Source: an uncultured Collinsella sp.
GTDB lineage: Bacteria; Actinomycetota; Coriobacteriia; Coriobacteriales; Coriobacteriaceae
Length of the DNA stretch: 37,854 nt
Assembly (NCBI GenBank): GCA_902494535.1
Contig: CABUTO010000022.1
Location: 1 to 37,854 of the forward strand
Reading direction: 5' to 3'
Shown: one piece after another, positions 30,866-37,854 of the stretch
Position numbering within the stretch: position 1 is the first letter of the stretch
Layout of the letters: every line of letters starts with the position of its first letter
Made by a program: the position numbers and the translations under genes
The notes under the pieces: generated by a model
What the model was told of the DNA's origin: nothing
The model's database searches: none
The model's input: only the letters and a program-made list of their open reading frames with translations

Positions 30866-31621
30866 CTATTTTGTAGCTTTTGACGAGCCTCCGCTCGCCT
30901 TTTGGTATTCGTCCTTAAAGGCCTTGAACATGCCACGCGTCTTGCCGAGCTGCTTGCCCAGTGCGCGACTGCCCTTGTCCACGGCAACCGATCCCTTGTC
31001 GTCGAGCACCTTGGCGCCCTTTTTGACCTTGTCGCCCACCACGACGCTGGCCTCGGCGGCCTTGGCAGCCGCACCGCCCGAATACCCGAGCGACTTGACC
31101 TCGTCCGAAACAATCATCGCGCCGTCCGCATAGCCGCGCAGCATCGTCGGCGGCACCTGCGTGTCACCAACCAAAACACTCGAAGCAGCACCGGCGGTCA
31201 CATAGAATGCCTGCACGATGCCCGAGCGTGGCTTGAACTCAACGTCCGAGCAATAGCCCACGACGTCGCCCGATTCCGTGCGCACGTCCATACCGACCCA
31301 GATGATGCAATCGTCCAGGTTGATGTCGAGGCGCTTGGCAGCGGCGGCATCGTACGTGTCCTTGACGTCATCGACCGCAATGGCGCCCTCGTAGACACCA
31401 ATGGCGTCGAGCGCTACGAATCGGTCGGGACGCTCGATCATGCCCGCGATATCGGACTGGCGGACCATAAAGCCGACCACGCGCGTACCGCCCGGGGTAA
31501 AGACCGGAAAGTGAATCTTTCCGAGCTTTTTAGGGCTGCGCGGTGTGCCGTCCTTTTTGGTGCGCTTATCCTCGGTAGGCTTGCGATAGATCTTGGCGCC
31601 GACAAAATCCCCGGCGCGCAT
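30866..31621 (-). CDS. PRC-barrel domain protein
   Basis: A soluble protein of 251 residues with PRC-barrel-like folds in the first 160 residues (RAGDFVGAKIYRKP, VVGFMVRQSDIAGMIERPDR, VGMDVRTESGDVVGYCSDVE). PRC barrels bind partners or RNA; the substrate here is unknown. The C-terminal third is Lys/Gly/Ala-rich and helical, without cysteines. Its ATG overlaps the stop codon of the YtxH gene (TAATG), so the two are coupled. A function in envelope stress would fit the YtxH partner, but that is inference. Confidence 0.82.
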   Translation of the reverse strand: MRAGDFVGAKIYRKPTEDKRTKKDGTPRSPKKLGKIHFPVFTPGGTRVVGFMVRQSDIAGMIERPDRFVALDAIGVYEGAIAVDDVKDTYDAAAAKRLDINLDDCIIWVGMDVRTESGDVVGYCSDVEFKPRSGIVQAFYVTAGAASSVLVGDTQVPPTMLRGYADGAMIVSDEVKSLGYSGGAAAKAAEASVVVGDKVKKGAKVLDDKGSVAVDKGSRALGKQLGKTRGMFKAFKDEYQKASGGSSKATK

Positions 31622-32010
31622 TATGCCTCGGTCGAGGGCTCCGCAGCCTCGGTATCAGCCTCGACGGCGTTCTCGACCACGACGTCGGCGGCAGGCGTCA
31701 CGTTGCCGCCCGAAATGGCGTCGTTGAGCTGCTCGCGCAGCTGGTCCATGCGCTCGCGGGCCAGGTCGACCTTGGCGCGCAGGTCGTCGGTCTTGGCGTC
31801 GACCATCGGGCCAAAGTCATTCACCGCAGCACGGGCCTCCTCGGCGCTGTGCTCGTAGGTGTCGCGCATATTGTCCCAGGCGTCGTTGGCGATATCGGCA
31901 GCCATGGCGCGGGTCTCGGCGCCCGAGCGCGGGGCCAGAGCAACGCCGACAATAGCGCCGGCAGCGGCACCAAAAAGTGCGCCGGAGACAAAGCTGAAAG
32001 TCTTACCCAT
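31621..32010 (-). CDS. YtxH-like small envelope protein
   Basis: This encodes 129 residues. The N-terminus has the glycine-rich membrane segment typical of YtxH proteins (FVSGALFGAAAGAIVGVALAPRSGAETR), followed by a long amphipathic, coiled-coil-like helix and an acidic tail. YtxH proteins are stress-induced in Bacillus; molecular function is not established. ATG 32010 is preferred over ATG 32016 because AGAGGA then lies at normal spacing. It is the first gene of the pair with the PRC-barrel gene. Confidence 0.8.
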   Translation of the reverse strand: MGKTFSFVSGALFGAAAGAIVGVALAPRSGAETRAMAADIANDAWDNMRDTYEHSAEEARAAVNDFGPMVDAKTDDLRAKVDLARERMDQLREQLNDAISGGNVTPAADVVVENAVEADTEAAEPSTEA

Positions 32011-32146
32011 GATCATTCCTCTCCTGCGGGCACGTCGGTGCCCACCGTTTGAATGCTGTCCATTATACCCGCAGCGCATCACTTGCCGCTCCGCTCATCT
32101 GCGTACGGCAAAGGCGCAGGTACGTGATGGTGATAAACGCGTAGGC

Positions 32147-32980
32147 CTACTCCTGAGGCATAGCCGGCATGGCCACCGTGGCACCCGGGTCCTCGCCGGC
32201 GCCGTCCACGAGCGGCAGGCCGCCCTCATGCGCAGGTCCCGCCGGAACCGTCGCCGCACCGCCAAAGACGGCAGCGGAGGCCTCGTGGTTCTCGGCAACC
32301 GCACCCTCGGTATCAATCGCCACCTGGGGCTCGTCGTCAAAGTTGGGGACGCCCTGGGGCTCGGTGGGAACGGGCTCGGCGGTCGCATCGGCAACGGGCT
32401 CGGCGTCGACCGGCACATCGCCCTCGTCAGCGCCCTCGTCCTCGGCAGCATCTTCGCCGTTCGCAGCGGCGACGGCCTCATGAGGATCCTTGCCCTCGGC
32501 CTCGGCGCGCATGCCCAGTACCAGGTTGCGCAGGCCCGCGACCGTGCCTTCCACGTCGGGGGCAGGCTGGTCGGCGTGCAGGTACGCCCAGTCCATCATA
32601 AAGGTGGCCGAAGACAGCGCACCGATGGCCAGCGCGTCGTCGGGGCACGAAAGCTCAACCTCAAAAACGCGCTCGTCGTGCTCGCTTACGCGCGTGCGGC
32701 CGCACGAGATGCTGCCGGCAAGCCCGGTCTCGTTCATGAGCTCGACCGTCACATGCTCAAGCAGATGGCAAAGCTCGGTCTGGCCCATGCAGTCCTGGAA
32801 CTCGCGACCGGAATCACCCAGGCACAGGTGCTTGGCAATCGCCGGCACCAGATAATACACGCGCGCCGTGGCCTCGATATCCTCCGAGGTCATGAGCGGC
32901 ATGCCGGAGTTCACCAGCACATGCGCGCAGATCTTGTCCTCGCTGACGGTGACCTTAAGGATGTTGAACAGGCCTGCCAT
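32147..32980 (-). CDS. Stand-alone cyanophycin synthetase N-domain-like protein
   Basis: This encodes 277 residues. Residues about 1-140 resemble the N-terminal domain of cyanophycin synthetase CphA: CHLLEHVTVELMNETGLAG (71-89), SCGRTR (92-97) and VFEVELSCPDDALAIGALSS align with the CphA pattern (HVIEHVALELQ, LAG, GRTR, VYxVVFEY). The ATP-grasp and Mur-ligase domains are absent. The HxxEH set (His72, Glu75, His76) is kept, and in CphA this site has been described as a metallopeptidase-like cyanophycin-cleaving site. Residues 150-277 are an acidic, Pro/Ala-rich, probably disordered tail. GGGGAG precedes the ATG. It precedes no recognised CphA gene. The assignment is by eye and should be treated as moderate. 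Confidence 0.65.
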   Translation of the reverse strand: MAGLFNILKVTVSEDKICAHVLVNSGMPLMTSEDIEATARVYYLVPAIAKHLCLGDSGREFQDCMGQTELCHLLEHVTVELMNETGLAGSISCGRTRVSEHDERVFEVELSCPDDALAIGALSSATFMMDWAYLHADQPAPDVEGTVAGLRNLVLGMRAEAEGKDPHEAVAAANGEDAAEDEGADEGDVPVDAEPVADATAEPVPTEPQGVPNFDDEPQVAIDTEGAVAENHEASAAVFGGAATVPAGPAHEGGLPLVDGAGEDPGATVAMPAMPQE

Positions 32981-33004
32981 AACTCTCCCCTACTCTTCCT
33001 TGTC

Positions 33005-34378
33005 CTACTCGTCGCCGTCGTGCGGATTCACAGAACCCGCACCCGACGTCGTCGGCTCGTCTACCGAAGACTCGGAATCCTTCTTATCGGTTTCGGCCGG
33101 AGCGATCACGCGAATGAGCGAGATGCGCTGGCCACGCATCGACTGCACCTTGAACTTGTACCCCGCGACCTCAAACACCTCTCCGATGTCGGGCACCGAG
33201 TCACAAAGCTCCAAGATCCAGCCGGCGATGGTCTCATAATCATCGCTTTCCTCGAGCGGCCAACCAAGCTCAATCGCGTCATCGCACGAAAAACGCCCAT
33301 CAACGAGCCACTCGCGGCGCGAAAGGCGCGTGAGATACTTGTTGTCGGGGTCGAACTCGTCCTCGATCTCGCCGACGATCTCCTCGACGATGTCCTCGAT
33401 GGTGATAATGCCGGCCGTGCCGCCGTACTCGTCCACGACCACCACGATCTGGTCGTGCGAGGTCTGCATCTCGGACAGCAGCGGCAAGATGTCCTTGGTG
33501 TCGGGCACAAAGGTAGCGTCGCGCAAAAAGTCGGCGATGGGCTGGTCGCCCTTGCCGTCGAGCGAAGGTTGGATCAGGTCCTTGATGTGCGCGATGCCGG
33601 CGACGTTATCGGGATCCTCGTGATAGACGGGGATGCGGCTAAAGCCGGTCTGGCGCATGGTGGACAGCACGTCGGCGACCGTCTCGTCGTCCTCGCACAT
33701 GGTGGTGTCCACGCGCGGCACCATGACCTCGCGGGCAACGGTGTCGCCCAGGTCGAAGATCTCGTGAATCATGCGTTTTTCCTCGTCGAGCAGGTCGTCC
33801 TGCTCCGAGACCATGTACTTGATCTCTTCCTCCGAGACATTCTGGCGGTCGTCGGCGCTCTTGATGCGCAGGATGCGGGCCAGGCCATCGGAGCAAGCGC
33901 CGGTCAGCCACACGAGCGGACGGGCGATCTTTTGGAAAAACGACAACGGTCCCACGACCTGCTTGGACACGCCCTCGGCGTTGGCCAGACCAATGCGCTT
34001 GGGCACAAGCTCGCCGATCACGATGGATACGAAGGCAACCGCGACGGTAATGATGACCGGCGCCAGGCCGCGCGCGATGGCGGAGAGCGGCGCGATGCCA
34101 AAGCTCATGAGCCACGTGGCGAGCGGGTCGGACAGACTCGTCGAGGCGACGGCGGACGAGGCGAAGCCCACGAGCGTAATGGCAACCTGGATGGTGGCGA
34201 GCAGCTGGTCGGAGTCGGCAGCTAGCTTAATGGCACGCTCGGCGCGTTTGTCGCCTTCCTCGGCCTCGTGCTCCAGCACGGCGCGCTTGGCCGTGGTGAG
34301 CGCCATCTCGGACATAGAGAAGTAGCCGTTGATGAGGGTCAAAACGAGGGTGGTGATAAGGGAGATGGTTATGTCCAT
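33005..34378 (-). CDS. CNNM/CorC-family transporter (hemolysin family)
   Basis: This encodes 457 residues: a DUF21/CNNM membrane domain with about four spans (1-190), a CBS pair (about 205-335) and a CorC_HlyC domain (about 350-430). The CNNM family mediates Mg2+ (or Co2+) efflux, linked to Na+ in some members. Motifs such as EEEIKYMVSEQDDLLDEEKR, REVMVPR and DEYGGTAGIITIEDIVEEIVGEI are typical. The start at 34378 is set by the hydrophobic N-terminus; the ribosome binding site is poor (GGAGG 15 nt away). It begins 113 bp after the hemolysin III stop codon, so both may share a transcript. Confidence 0.93.
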   Translation of the reverse strand: MDITISLITTLVLTLINGYFSMSEMALTTAKRAVLEHEAEEGDKRAERAIKLAADSDQLLATIQVAITLVGFASSAVASTSLSDPLATWLMSFGIAPLSAIARGLAPVIITVAVAFVSIVIGELVPKRIGLANAEGVSKQVVGPLSFFQKIARPLVWLTGACSDGLARILRIKSADDRQNVSEEEIKYMVSEQDDLLDEEKRMIHEIFDLGDTVAREVMVPRVDTTMCEDDETVADVLSTMRQTGFSRIPVYHEDPDNVAGIAHIKDLIQPSLDGKGDQPIADFLRDATFVPDTKDILPLLSEMQTSHDQIVVVVDEYGGTAGIITIEDIVEEIVGEIEDEFDPDNKYLTRLSRREWLVDGRFSCDDAIELGWPLEESDDYETIAGWILELCDSVPDIGEVFEVAGYKFKVQSMRGQRISLIRVIAPAETDKKDSESSVDEPTTSGAGSVNPHDGDE

Positions 34379-34491
34379 CGGGAGTTTCTCGAACCTCCAA
34401 GATTCGGGACGTCGGATTAAAACGTTGACGGCGGATAGGGCAGTTGCACCCGGCGGGCGCCCGGACGGGCCCGCGGGCGCAGGCGCGATCG

Positions 34492-35175
34492 CTAGATTAC
34501 GAAGAGGATCACCGCCATGAACTGGAAGATACTGCCGGCGAGCACCCACAAGTGAAACACGCTGTGCAGGTAGCGCACGTTTTTGGCGATATAGAACGGC
34601 ACGCCCGCGGTGTAGCACACGCCGCCGACGGCGAGCAGGGCAAGTGCCACGGGGTTGAGCAGCGCCACAAGTTCGGGCAGCTTAAAAACAACGAGCCAGC
34701 CCATCAGCAGGTAAACCAGGCCGCTTACCCAGTGCGGTTGACGCTCGCGCATAAAGCACTCGAGGGCGATGCCGATAATGGCGATGGCCCATACGGCAAA
34801 GAACAGCGCAGGGCCGCCGTCGTTTGCGAGCGTGATAAGGCAAAACGGCGTATAGCTGCCCGCAATGAGCAGGTAGATGCAGCTGTGGTCGATGATGCGA
34901 AACACGCGCTTGGCGCGCGCGGGCTGAATCGCATGGTAGAGCGTGGAGGCTAGGTATTCGAGGATAATGCTGACGCCATAGACAATTGCCGCGGCCATGT
35001 GGTCCGGGCCCCCGCCGCGCAGGGCAGCGAATACGATCAGGAGCACCAGGCCCGCGATACCCAGCAGGCAGCCGACACCATGGGTGACGGAGTTCATGAT
35101 CTCCTCGCCCACCGTGTAGTGTGGAACGGCCGCGGTCTTGGGTCGCGGCTTAGAACTGTCGCTCGAATCGGACAT
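34492..35175 (-). CDS. Hemolysin III family membrane protein
   Basis: This encodes 227 residues with seven membrane spans of the PAQR/HlyIII family. The conserved residues are visible: LASTLYHAI, RIIDHSCIYLLIAGSYTPF and LHSVFHLWVL, which give the Ser/His/Asp/His metal-site set of the family, thought to act as a zinc hydrolase (ceramidase-like) in PAQRs; the bacterial role is not settled and haemolysis need not occur. ATG 35175 is chosen for its position after GGAGG (11 nt), though a TTG 18 nt upstream is also possible. A good promoter is present. Confidence 0.9.
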   Translation of the reverse strand: MSDSSDSSKPRPKTAAVPHYTVGEEIMNSVTHGVGCLLGIAGLVLLIVFAALRGGGPDHMAAAIVYGVSIILEYLASTLYHAIQPARAKRVFRIIDHSCIYLLIAGSYTPFCLITLANDGGPALFFAVWAIAIIGIALECFMRERQPHWVSGLVYLLMGWLVVFKLPELVALLNPVALALLAVGGVCYTAGVPFYIAKNVRYLHSVFHLWVLAGSIFQFMAVILFVI

Positions 35176-35210
35176 GCCGGTTACATCCTCCAACGTAAAG
35201 AGTTCTCAAC

Positions 35211-35240
35211 ACTATATCAAAGCGTCTAGGTACGTGCGAA
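35211..35240 (-). promoter_or_regulatory. Promoter of the hemolysin III gene
   Basis: On the minus strand TTCGCA (35235-35240), 18-nt spacer, TATAGT (35211-35216). Confidence 0.6.
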
Positions 35241-35283
35241 ATTTGCACCATACGTGACCCTTTGTTTACCCATTCTTTGTCTG

Positions 35284-35312
35284 TTGACGCATCAACGGCG
35301 AACGTCCATAAT
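35284..35312 (+). promoter_or_regulatory. Promoter of the alpha/beta hydrolase gene
   Basis: TTGACG (35284-35289) and CATAAT (35307-35312) are 17 nt apart. GATGT and ACATC around 35331-35344 form a small inverted repeat between start of transcription and gene. Confidence 0.75.
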
Positions 35313-35361
35313 GCGCTTGCATTAAATGTTGATGTATTAACATCTTATAGGAAAGCTTCTT

Positions 35362-36318
35362 ATGTCTCAAAACGCACGTTCCCATCGAAAGCTCAAGATA
35401 GCCGGCATCGTTGCACTGGTGGCTGTCGTTGCGCTGCTCGGATTTGCCGGCAACTTTCTGTTTGACTTCGCGCTGAATCCCCGCGCGCCATACACCATGA
35501 AGATGATGCAGGATAGCAAGAACGACAAAGAAGGTGAGCAGCCGGATACCGAGGCGCGGGCATGGTTTAAAGAGAACCGCAAGAGCAGCAGCCTCACCGC
35601 AGATGACGGAACCGAGCTCGCCGCTTGGTATTTTGCTGCGTCGGAAAGCACGCACGACTACGCCGTCTGCCTGCATGGATATACCAACGAGCCCATCGGT
35701 ATGGCCCGATACGCCAAACGATTCCACGACCGCGGCATGAACGTACTCGCACCCGCCGCTCGCGCCCACGAGCGCTCCGGCGGCGACTATATCGGCATGG
35801 GCTGGCCCGAGCGGCTCGATGTCGTTGCATGGATTGGGCGGATCGTTGCAGCCGACCCCGAGGCGCGCATCCTGGTCTTTGGCGAGTCGATGGGTGCGGC
35901 AACTGCCATGAACGTCGCGGGGGAATCTCTGCCCGCAAACGTGAAATGCATTATCGAGGACTGCGGCTATACAAGCGTTTGGGACGAGTTTTCCCTGCAG
36001 CTCAAGGATGTATTTGGTCTGCCCAGCTTTCCCTTGCTCGATGTAGCAAACTTGGTGTGCAACGTGCGCGCAGGCTACGACTTTCATAAGGCGAGCAGTG
36101 TGGAGCAACTCAGACACGCGACGGTTCCCATGCTGTTTATCCACGGTGACCAAGACACCTTTGTGCCGTACAGCATGCTCGACCAAAACTACGACGCGTG
36201 CGCCAGCAAGGTCAAGCAAAAGCTCACTATCCATGGCGCCACCCACGCCAAGAGTGCGCAAGTTGACCCCGAGCTCTACTGGAACACGGTCGACAACTTC
36301 CTCGACGAGAATTTTTAG
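35362..36318 (+). CDS. Membrane-anchored alpha/beta hydrolase
   Basis: This encodes 318 residues. An uncleaved signal anchor (IAGIVALVAVVALLGFAGNF) at about 13-32 should leave the catalytic domain outside. The hydrolase fold shows CLHGYTNE (oxyanion loop), the nucleophile GESMG (Ser near 176), the acid in HGDQDTFVP and the base in HGATHAKS, in proper order. This resembles the Bacillus YqkD-type serine hydrolases; the substrate is unknown, and esterase, lipase or peptidase activity cannot be decided. GGAAAG precedes the ATG. It is a single gene, ending at a bidirectional terminator. Confidence 0.9.
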   Translation: MSQNARSHRKLKIAGIVALVAVVALLGFAGNFLFDFALNPRAPYTMKMMQDSKNDKEGEQPDTEARAWFKENRKSSSLTADDGTELAAWYFAASESTHDYAVCLHGYTNEPIGMARYAKRFHDRGMNVLAPAARAHERSGGDYIGMGWPERLDVVAWIGRIVAADPEARILVFGESMGAATAMNVAGESLPANVKCIIEDCGYTSVWDEFSLQLKDVFGLPSFPLLDVANLVCNVRAGYDFHKASSVEQLRHATVPMLFIHGDQDTFVPYSMLDQNYDACASKVKQKLTIHGATHAKSAQVDPELYWNTVDNFLDENF

Positions 36319-36363
36319 GAAATAGGACGGTTTACTGGTCTATCTGACCCCCTAGCACTTCCA

Positions 36364-36402
36364 AAAAGCCGCCCGTGGGCACTGTGCTCACGGGCGGCTT
36401 TT
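36364..36402. terminator. Bidirectional Rho-independent terminator
   Basis: AAAAGCCGCCCGTG (36364-36377) and CACGGGCGGCTTTT (36389-36402) form a perfect 14-bp stem, with A and T runs giving termination in both directions between convergent genes. Confidence 0.95.
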
Positions 36403-36449
36403 ACTAACGTTGTGCTACAAAGGCGCTTATTTTGTCCAATAGCTAGGCG

Positions 36450-37655
36450 CTACTTGACCTCGATGAGCTCATACTCGCTCGTGCCCAGGCCGATCTTCTC
36501 GGCATGCGCGATGCACACGCGCCAGTCGGTGTCGGGATGCGTGATGCAGAAGGGATCCTTGGCCTGCTCGCCCTCCAGATGCTCGTGGCTGTGCTCCATC
36601 TTGGCCGCGCTATCGGTGAGCTCGGTGTTGGGCAGCGGCTCGGATGCCATGACGGCATCGGCGCAGGCCTGGTCGATGGCGACCGGGTCGAAGCTCGCGA
36701 ACATGCCGATGTCGTTGACGATAGGCGTATCGTTTTCGGGATGGCAATCGCAGTTGGGGCTGATGTCCATGGCAAGCGAGATGTGGAAGCTCGGGCGGCC
36801 GTCGACAACGGCCTTTGTATACTCGGCGATCTTGCAGTTGAGCACGTCGGCCGCGGCGTCATAGCCGGGCTTGATGCAGTCCTGGTTGCATGCCGCAATG
36901 CAGCGTCCGCAGCCCACGCAGCGATTGTGGTCGATGGTGGCCACATGCACCGTGCGAGTAGCGCCGCTGGAAAGCTCGCGCTCGCGGGTGTCGTCAAACG
37001 AGATAGCGCTGTGTGCACAGATCTTTTCGCAGGCACGGCAGCCAATGCAGTGCTCGGTCGCGACGTTCGGCTTGCCGGCGGCATGCTGCTCCATCTTGCC
37101 GGCGCGGCTGCCGCCACCCATACCCAGGTTCTTCATGGCGCCGCCAAAGCCGGCCTGCTCATGACCCTTAAAGTGGGTGAGGCTGATCACGATATCGGCA
37201 TCCATGAGCGCCTGACCGATCTTGGCCTCGTGCACGTACTCGCCGCCCTCGACCGGGACGAGCGTCTCGTCGGTGCCTTTGAGGCCGTCGGCAATGATGA
37301 TCTGGCAACCCGTGGCATACGGGGTAAAGCCGTTCTGGTAGGCGGTATCGATGTGCTCGAGCGCGTTTTTGCGGCTACCGACATAGAGCGTGTTGCAGTC
37401 GGTGAGGAAGGGCTTGCCACCCAGCTCCTTCACGACATCCGCGACGGCGCGGGCGTAGTTGGGGCGCAGAAAGCTCAGGTTGCCCAACTCGCCAAAGTGA
37501 ATCTTGATGGCGACGAACTTGTTCTCAAAGTCGATCTGCTCGATACCGGCGCGACGGATGAGGCGCTTGAGTTTGTCGAGCTGGCTCTCGCGAGCATGCG
37601 TGCGCAGGTTGGTGAAGTACACCTTAGCGGGTGCTGCGGGTGCAGTTGCGGTCAT
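36450..37655 (-). CDS. DUF362 ferredoxin-like iron-sulfur protein
   Basis: This encodes 401 residues with a DUF362 domain split by two [4Fe-4S] ferredoxin motifs (CIGCRACEKIC and CVGCGRCIAAC, near residues 200-245). Motifs HFGELGNLSFLRP and GFGGAMKNLGMG are family marks. A further HxxCDC-like cysteine pair (NCDCHPEN) may bind iron. DUF362 proteins are cytoplasmic redox proteins of unknown partner, common in anaerobes; electron transfer is likely and the substrate unknown. AGGGG precedes ATG 37655. Upstream is a direct repeat with operator character. Confidence 0.9.
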   Translation of the reverse strand: MTATAPAAPAKVYFTNLRTHARESQLDKLKRLIRRAGIEQIDFENKFVAIKIHFGELGNLSFLRPNYARAVADVVKELGGKPFLTDCNTLYVGSRKNALEHIDTAYQNGFTPYATGCQIIIADGLKGTDETLVPVEGGEYVHEAKIGQALMDADIVISLTHFKGHEQAGFGGAMKNLGMGGGSRAGKMEQHAAGKPNVATEHCIGCRACEKICAHSAISFDDTRERELSSGATRTVHVATIDHNRCVGCGRCIAACNQDCIKPGYDAAADVLNCKIAEYTKAVVDGRPSFHISLAMDISPNCDCHPENDTPIVNDIGMFASFDPVAIDQACADAVMASEPLPNTELTDSAAKMEHSHEHLEGEQAKDPFCITHPDTDWRVCIAHAEKIGLGTSEYELIEVK

Positions 37656-37705
37656 AGATATATCCCCTCGGTCTATATGGCGTTACAGACATAGAGGATG
37701 GTACC

Positions 37706-37728
37706 AGTTAAAGCAGAGTTAAAGTCAA
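37706..37728 (-). promoter_or_regulatory. Direct-repeat operator and -35 box of the DUF362 gene
   Basis: AGTTAAAG occurs at 37706-37713 and 37717-37724, an 11-bp repeat like response-regulator sites. TTGACT (minus strand, 37723-37728) may be the -35; a -10 is unclear. Confidence 0.4.
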
Positions 37729-37738
37729 GTACGGCACC

Positions 37739-37749
37739 TAGTCATTGGG
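37739..37749 (-). repeat. Truncated short-hairpin repeat at the IS110 junction
   Basis: TAGTCATTGGG equals the first 11 bases of the hairpin at 29350-29378; beyond it the sequence changes to TGTTCCTATAG, the apparent end of the IS110-type element. Confidence 0.6.
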
Positions 37750-37778
37750 TGTTCCTATAGTTTTGTCAACCGTCGGGG

Positions 37779-37854
37779 CTACTCCCGGTAGGGCACCCGG
37801 TCGCGCATCACGGCGTATATCGCCCTGAGCCGCTTCCTCGCGACGGCCTTGAGC
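37779..37854 (-). mobile_element. C-terminus of an IS110-type transposase (cut by window edge)
   Basis: On the minus strand 24 codons end in TAG at 37779-37781; the peptide (LKAVARKRLRAIYAVMRDRV, then PYRE) is the usual end of IS110-family transposases, which recombine DNA through a DEDD and a serine residue and, where studied, an element-encoded bridge RNA. The rest lies outside the window. TTGACAA and a TATAGGAACACCC stretch follow, before the apparent element end near 37750. Confidence 0.75.

Noticed and set aside
31859..34225. Open frame of about 788 codons on the plus strand
   Set aside because: It runs antisense through three recognised minus-strand genes (YtxH, CphA N-domain-like, CNNM/CorC) and has low-complexity, His/Arg-rich sequence without a ribosome binding site.

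Overview
The window looks like a chromosomal piece of a high-GC gut actinobacterium of the class Coriobacteriia, most likely Collinsella or a close relative. The pointers are a multi-membrane-span LuxR-type regulator, a DUF4867 protein, LuxS, an Nramp-related magnesium transporter type known from Eggerthella, and gene order. This is inferred from protein character; no database search was run. About 29 protein genes are supported. No tRNA, rRNA or CRISPR array is visible.

Left part (1-9.8 kb): a small lipoprotein, a glucose-type PTS EIIA protein with a clear promoter, and a more AT-rich class II Fic gene with a winged-helix C-terminus, preceded by a promoter wrapped in repeated operator-like motifs. 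Then come pyrE, a P-type Mg2+ ATPase (mgtA) with a ~280-nt leader holding a short ORF with a strong ribosome binding site, and a membrane LuxR-family gene whose 5' end is in another frame.

Middle (9.7-23.5 kb): an operon of two zinc-ribbon proteins and an SPFH protein resembling Bacillus ydjG/ydjI, followed by a lipoprotein and a strong terminator. A tightly overlapping signalling operon follows (7TM sensor without ATPase domain, HisKA_3 histidine kinase, NarL-type regulator). Next are a GH1 6-phospho-beta-glucosidase, DUF4867, luxS, nucleoside hydrolase and ribokinase; the last two form a nucleoside-ribose salvage pair.

Right part (23.6-37.9 kb): an OatA-like O-acetyltransferase; an MgtE-like Mg2+ sensor/membrane protein in operon with an Nramp-related transporter; a NodB-fold protein that has lost its usual catalytic residues; PRC-barrel and YtxH proteins; a stand-alone domain resembling the N-terminus of cyanophycin synthetase; a CNNM/CorC exporter; a hemolysin III protein; an alpha/beta hydrolase; a DUF362 ferredoxin; and the C-terminus of an IS110-type transposase cut by the window edge. 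With mgtA, the MgtE-like/Nramp pair and CNNM/CorC, magnesium handling is unusually well represented.

The intergenic DNA holds three families of structured repeats. (1) Two copies of a ~170-nt element ending at or near stop codons, whose 14-15 bp outer stem has different sequence in each copy but stays paired; this is the strongest candidate for something undescribed. (2) Short hairpins with variable stems and a constant 13-nt loop (TAAGAACGTCCCC type), one of which appears to be cut by the IS110 element. (3) Long perfect or near-perfect palindromes with 25-28 nt loops.
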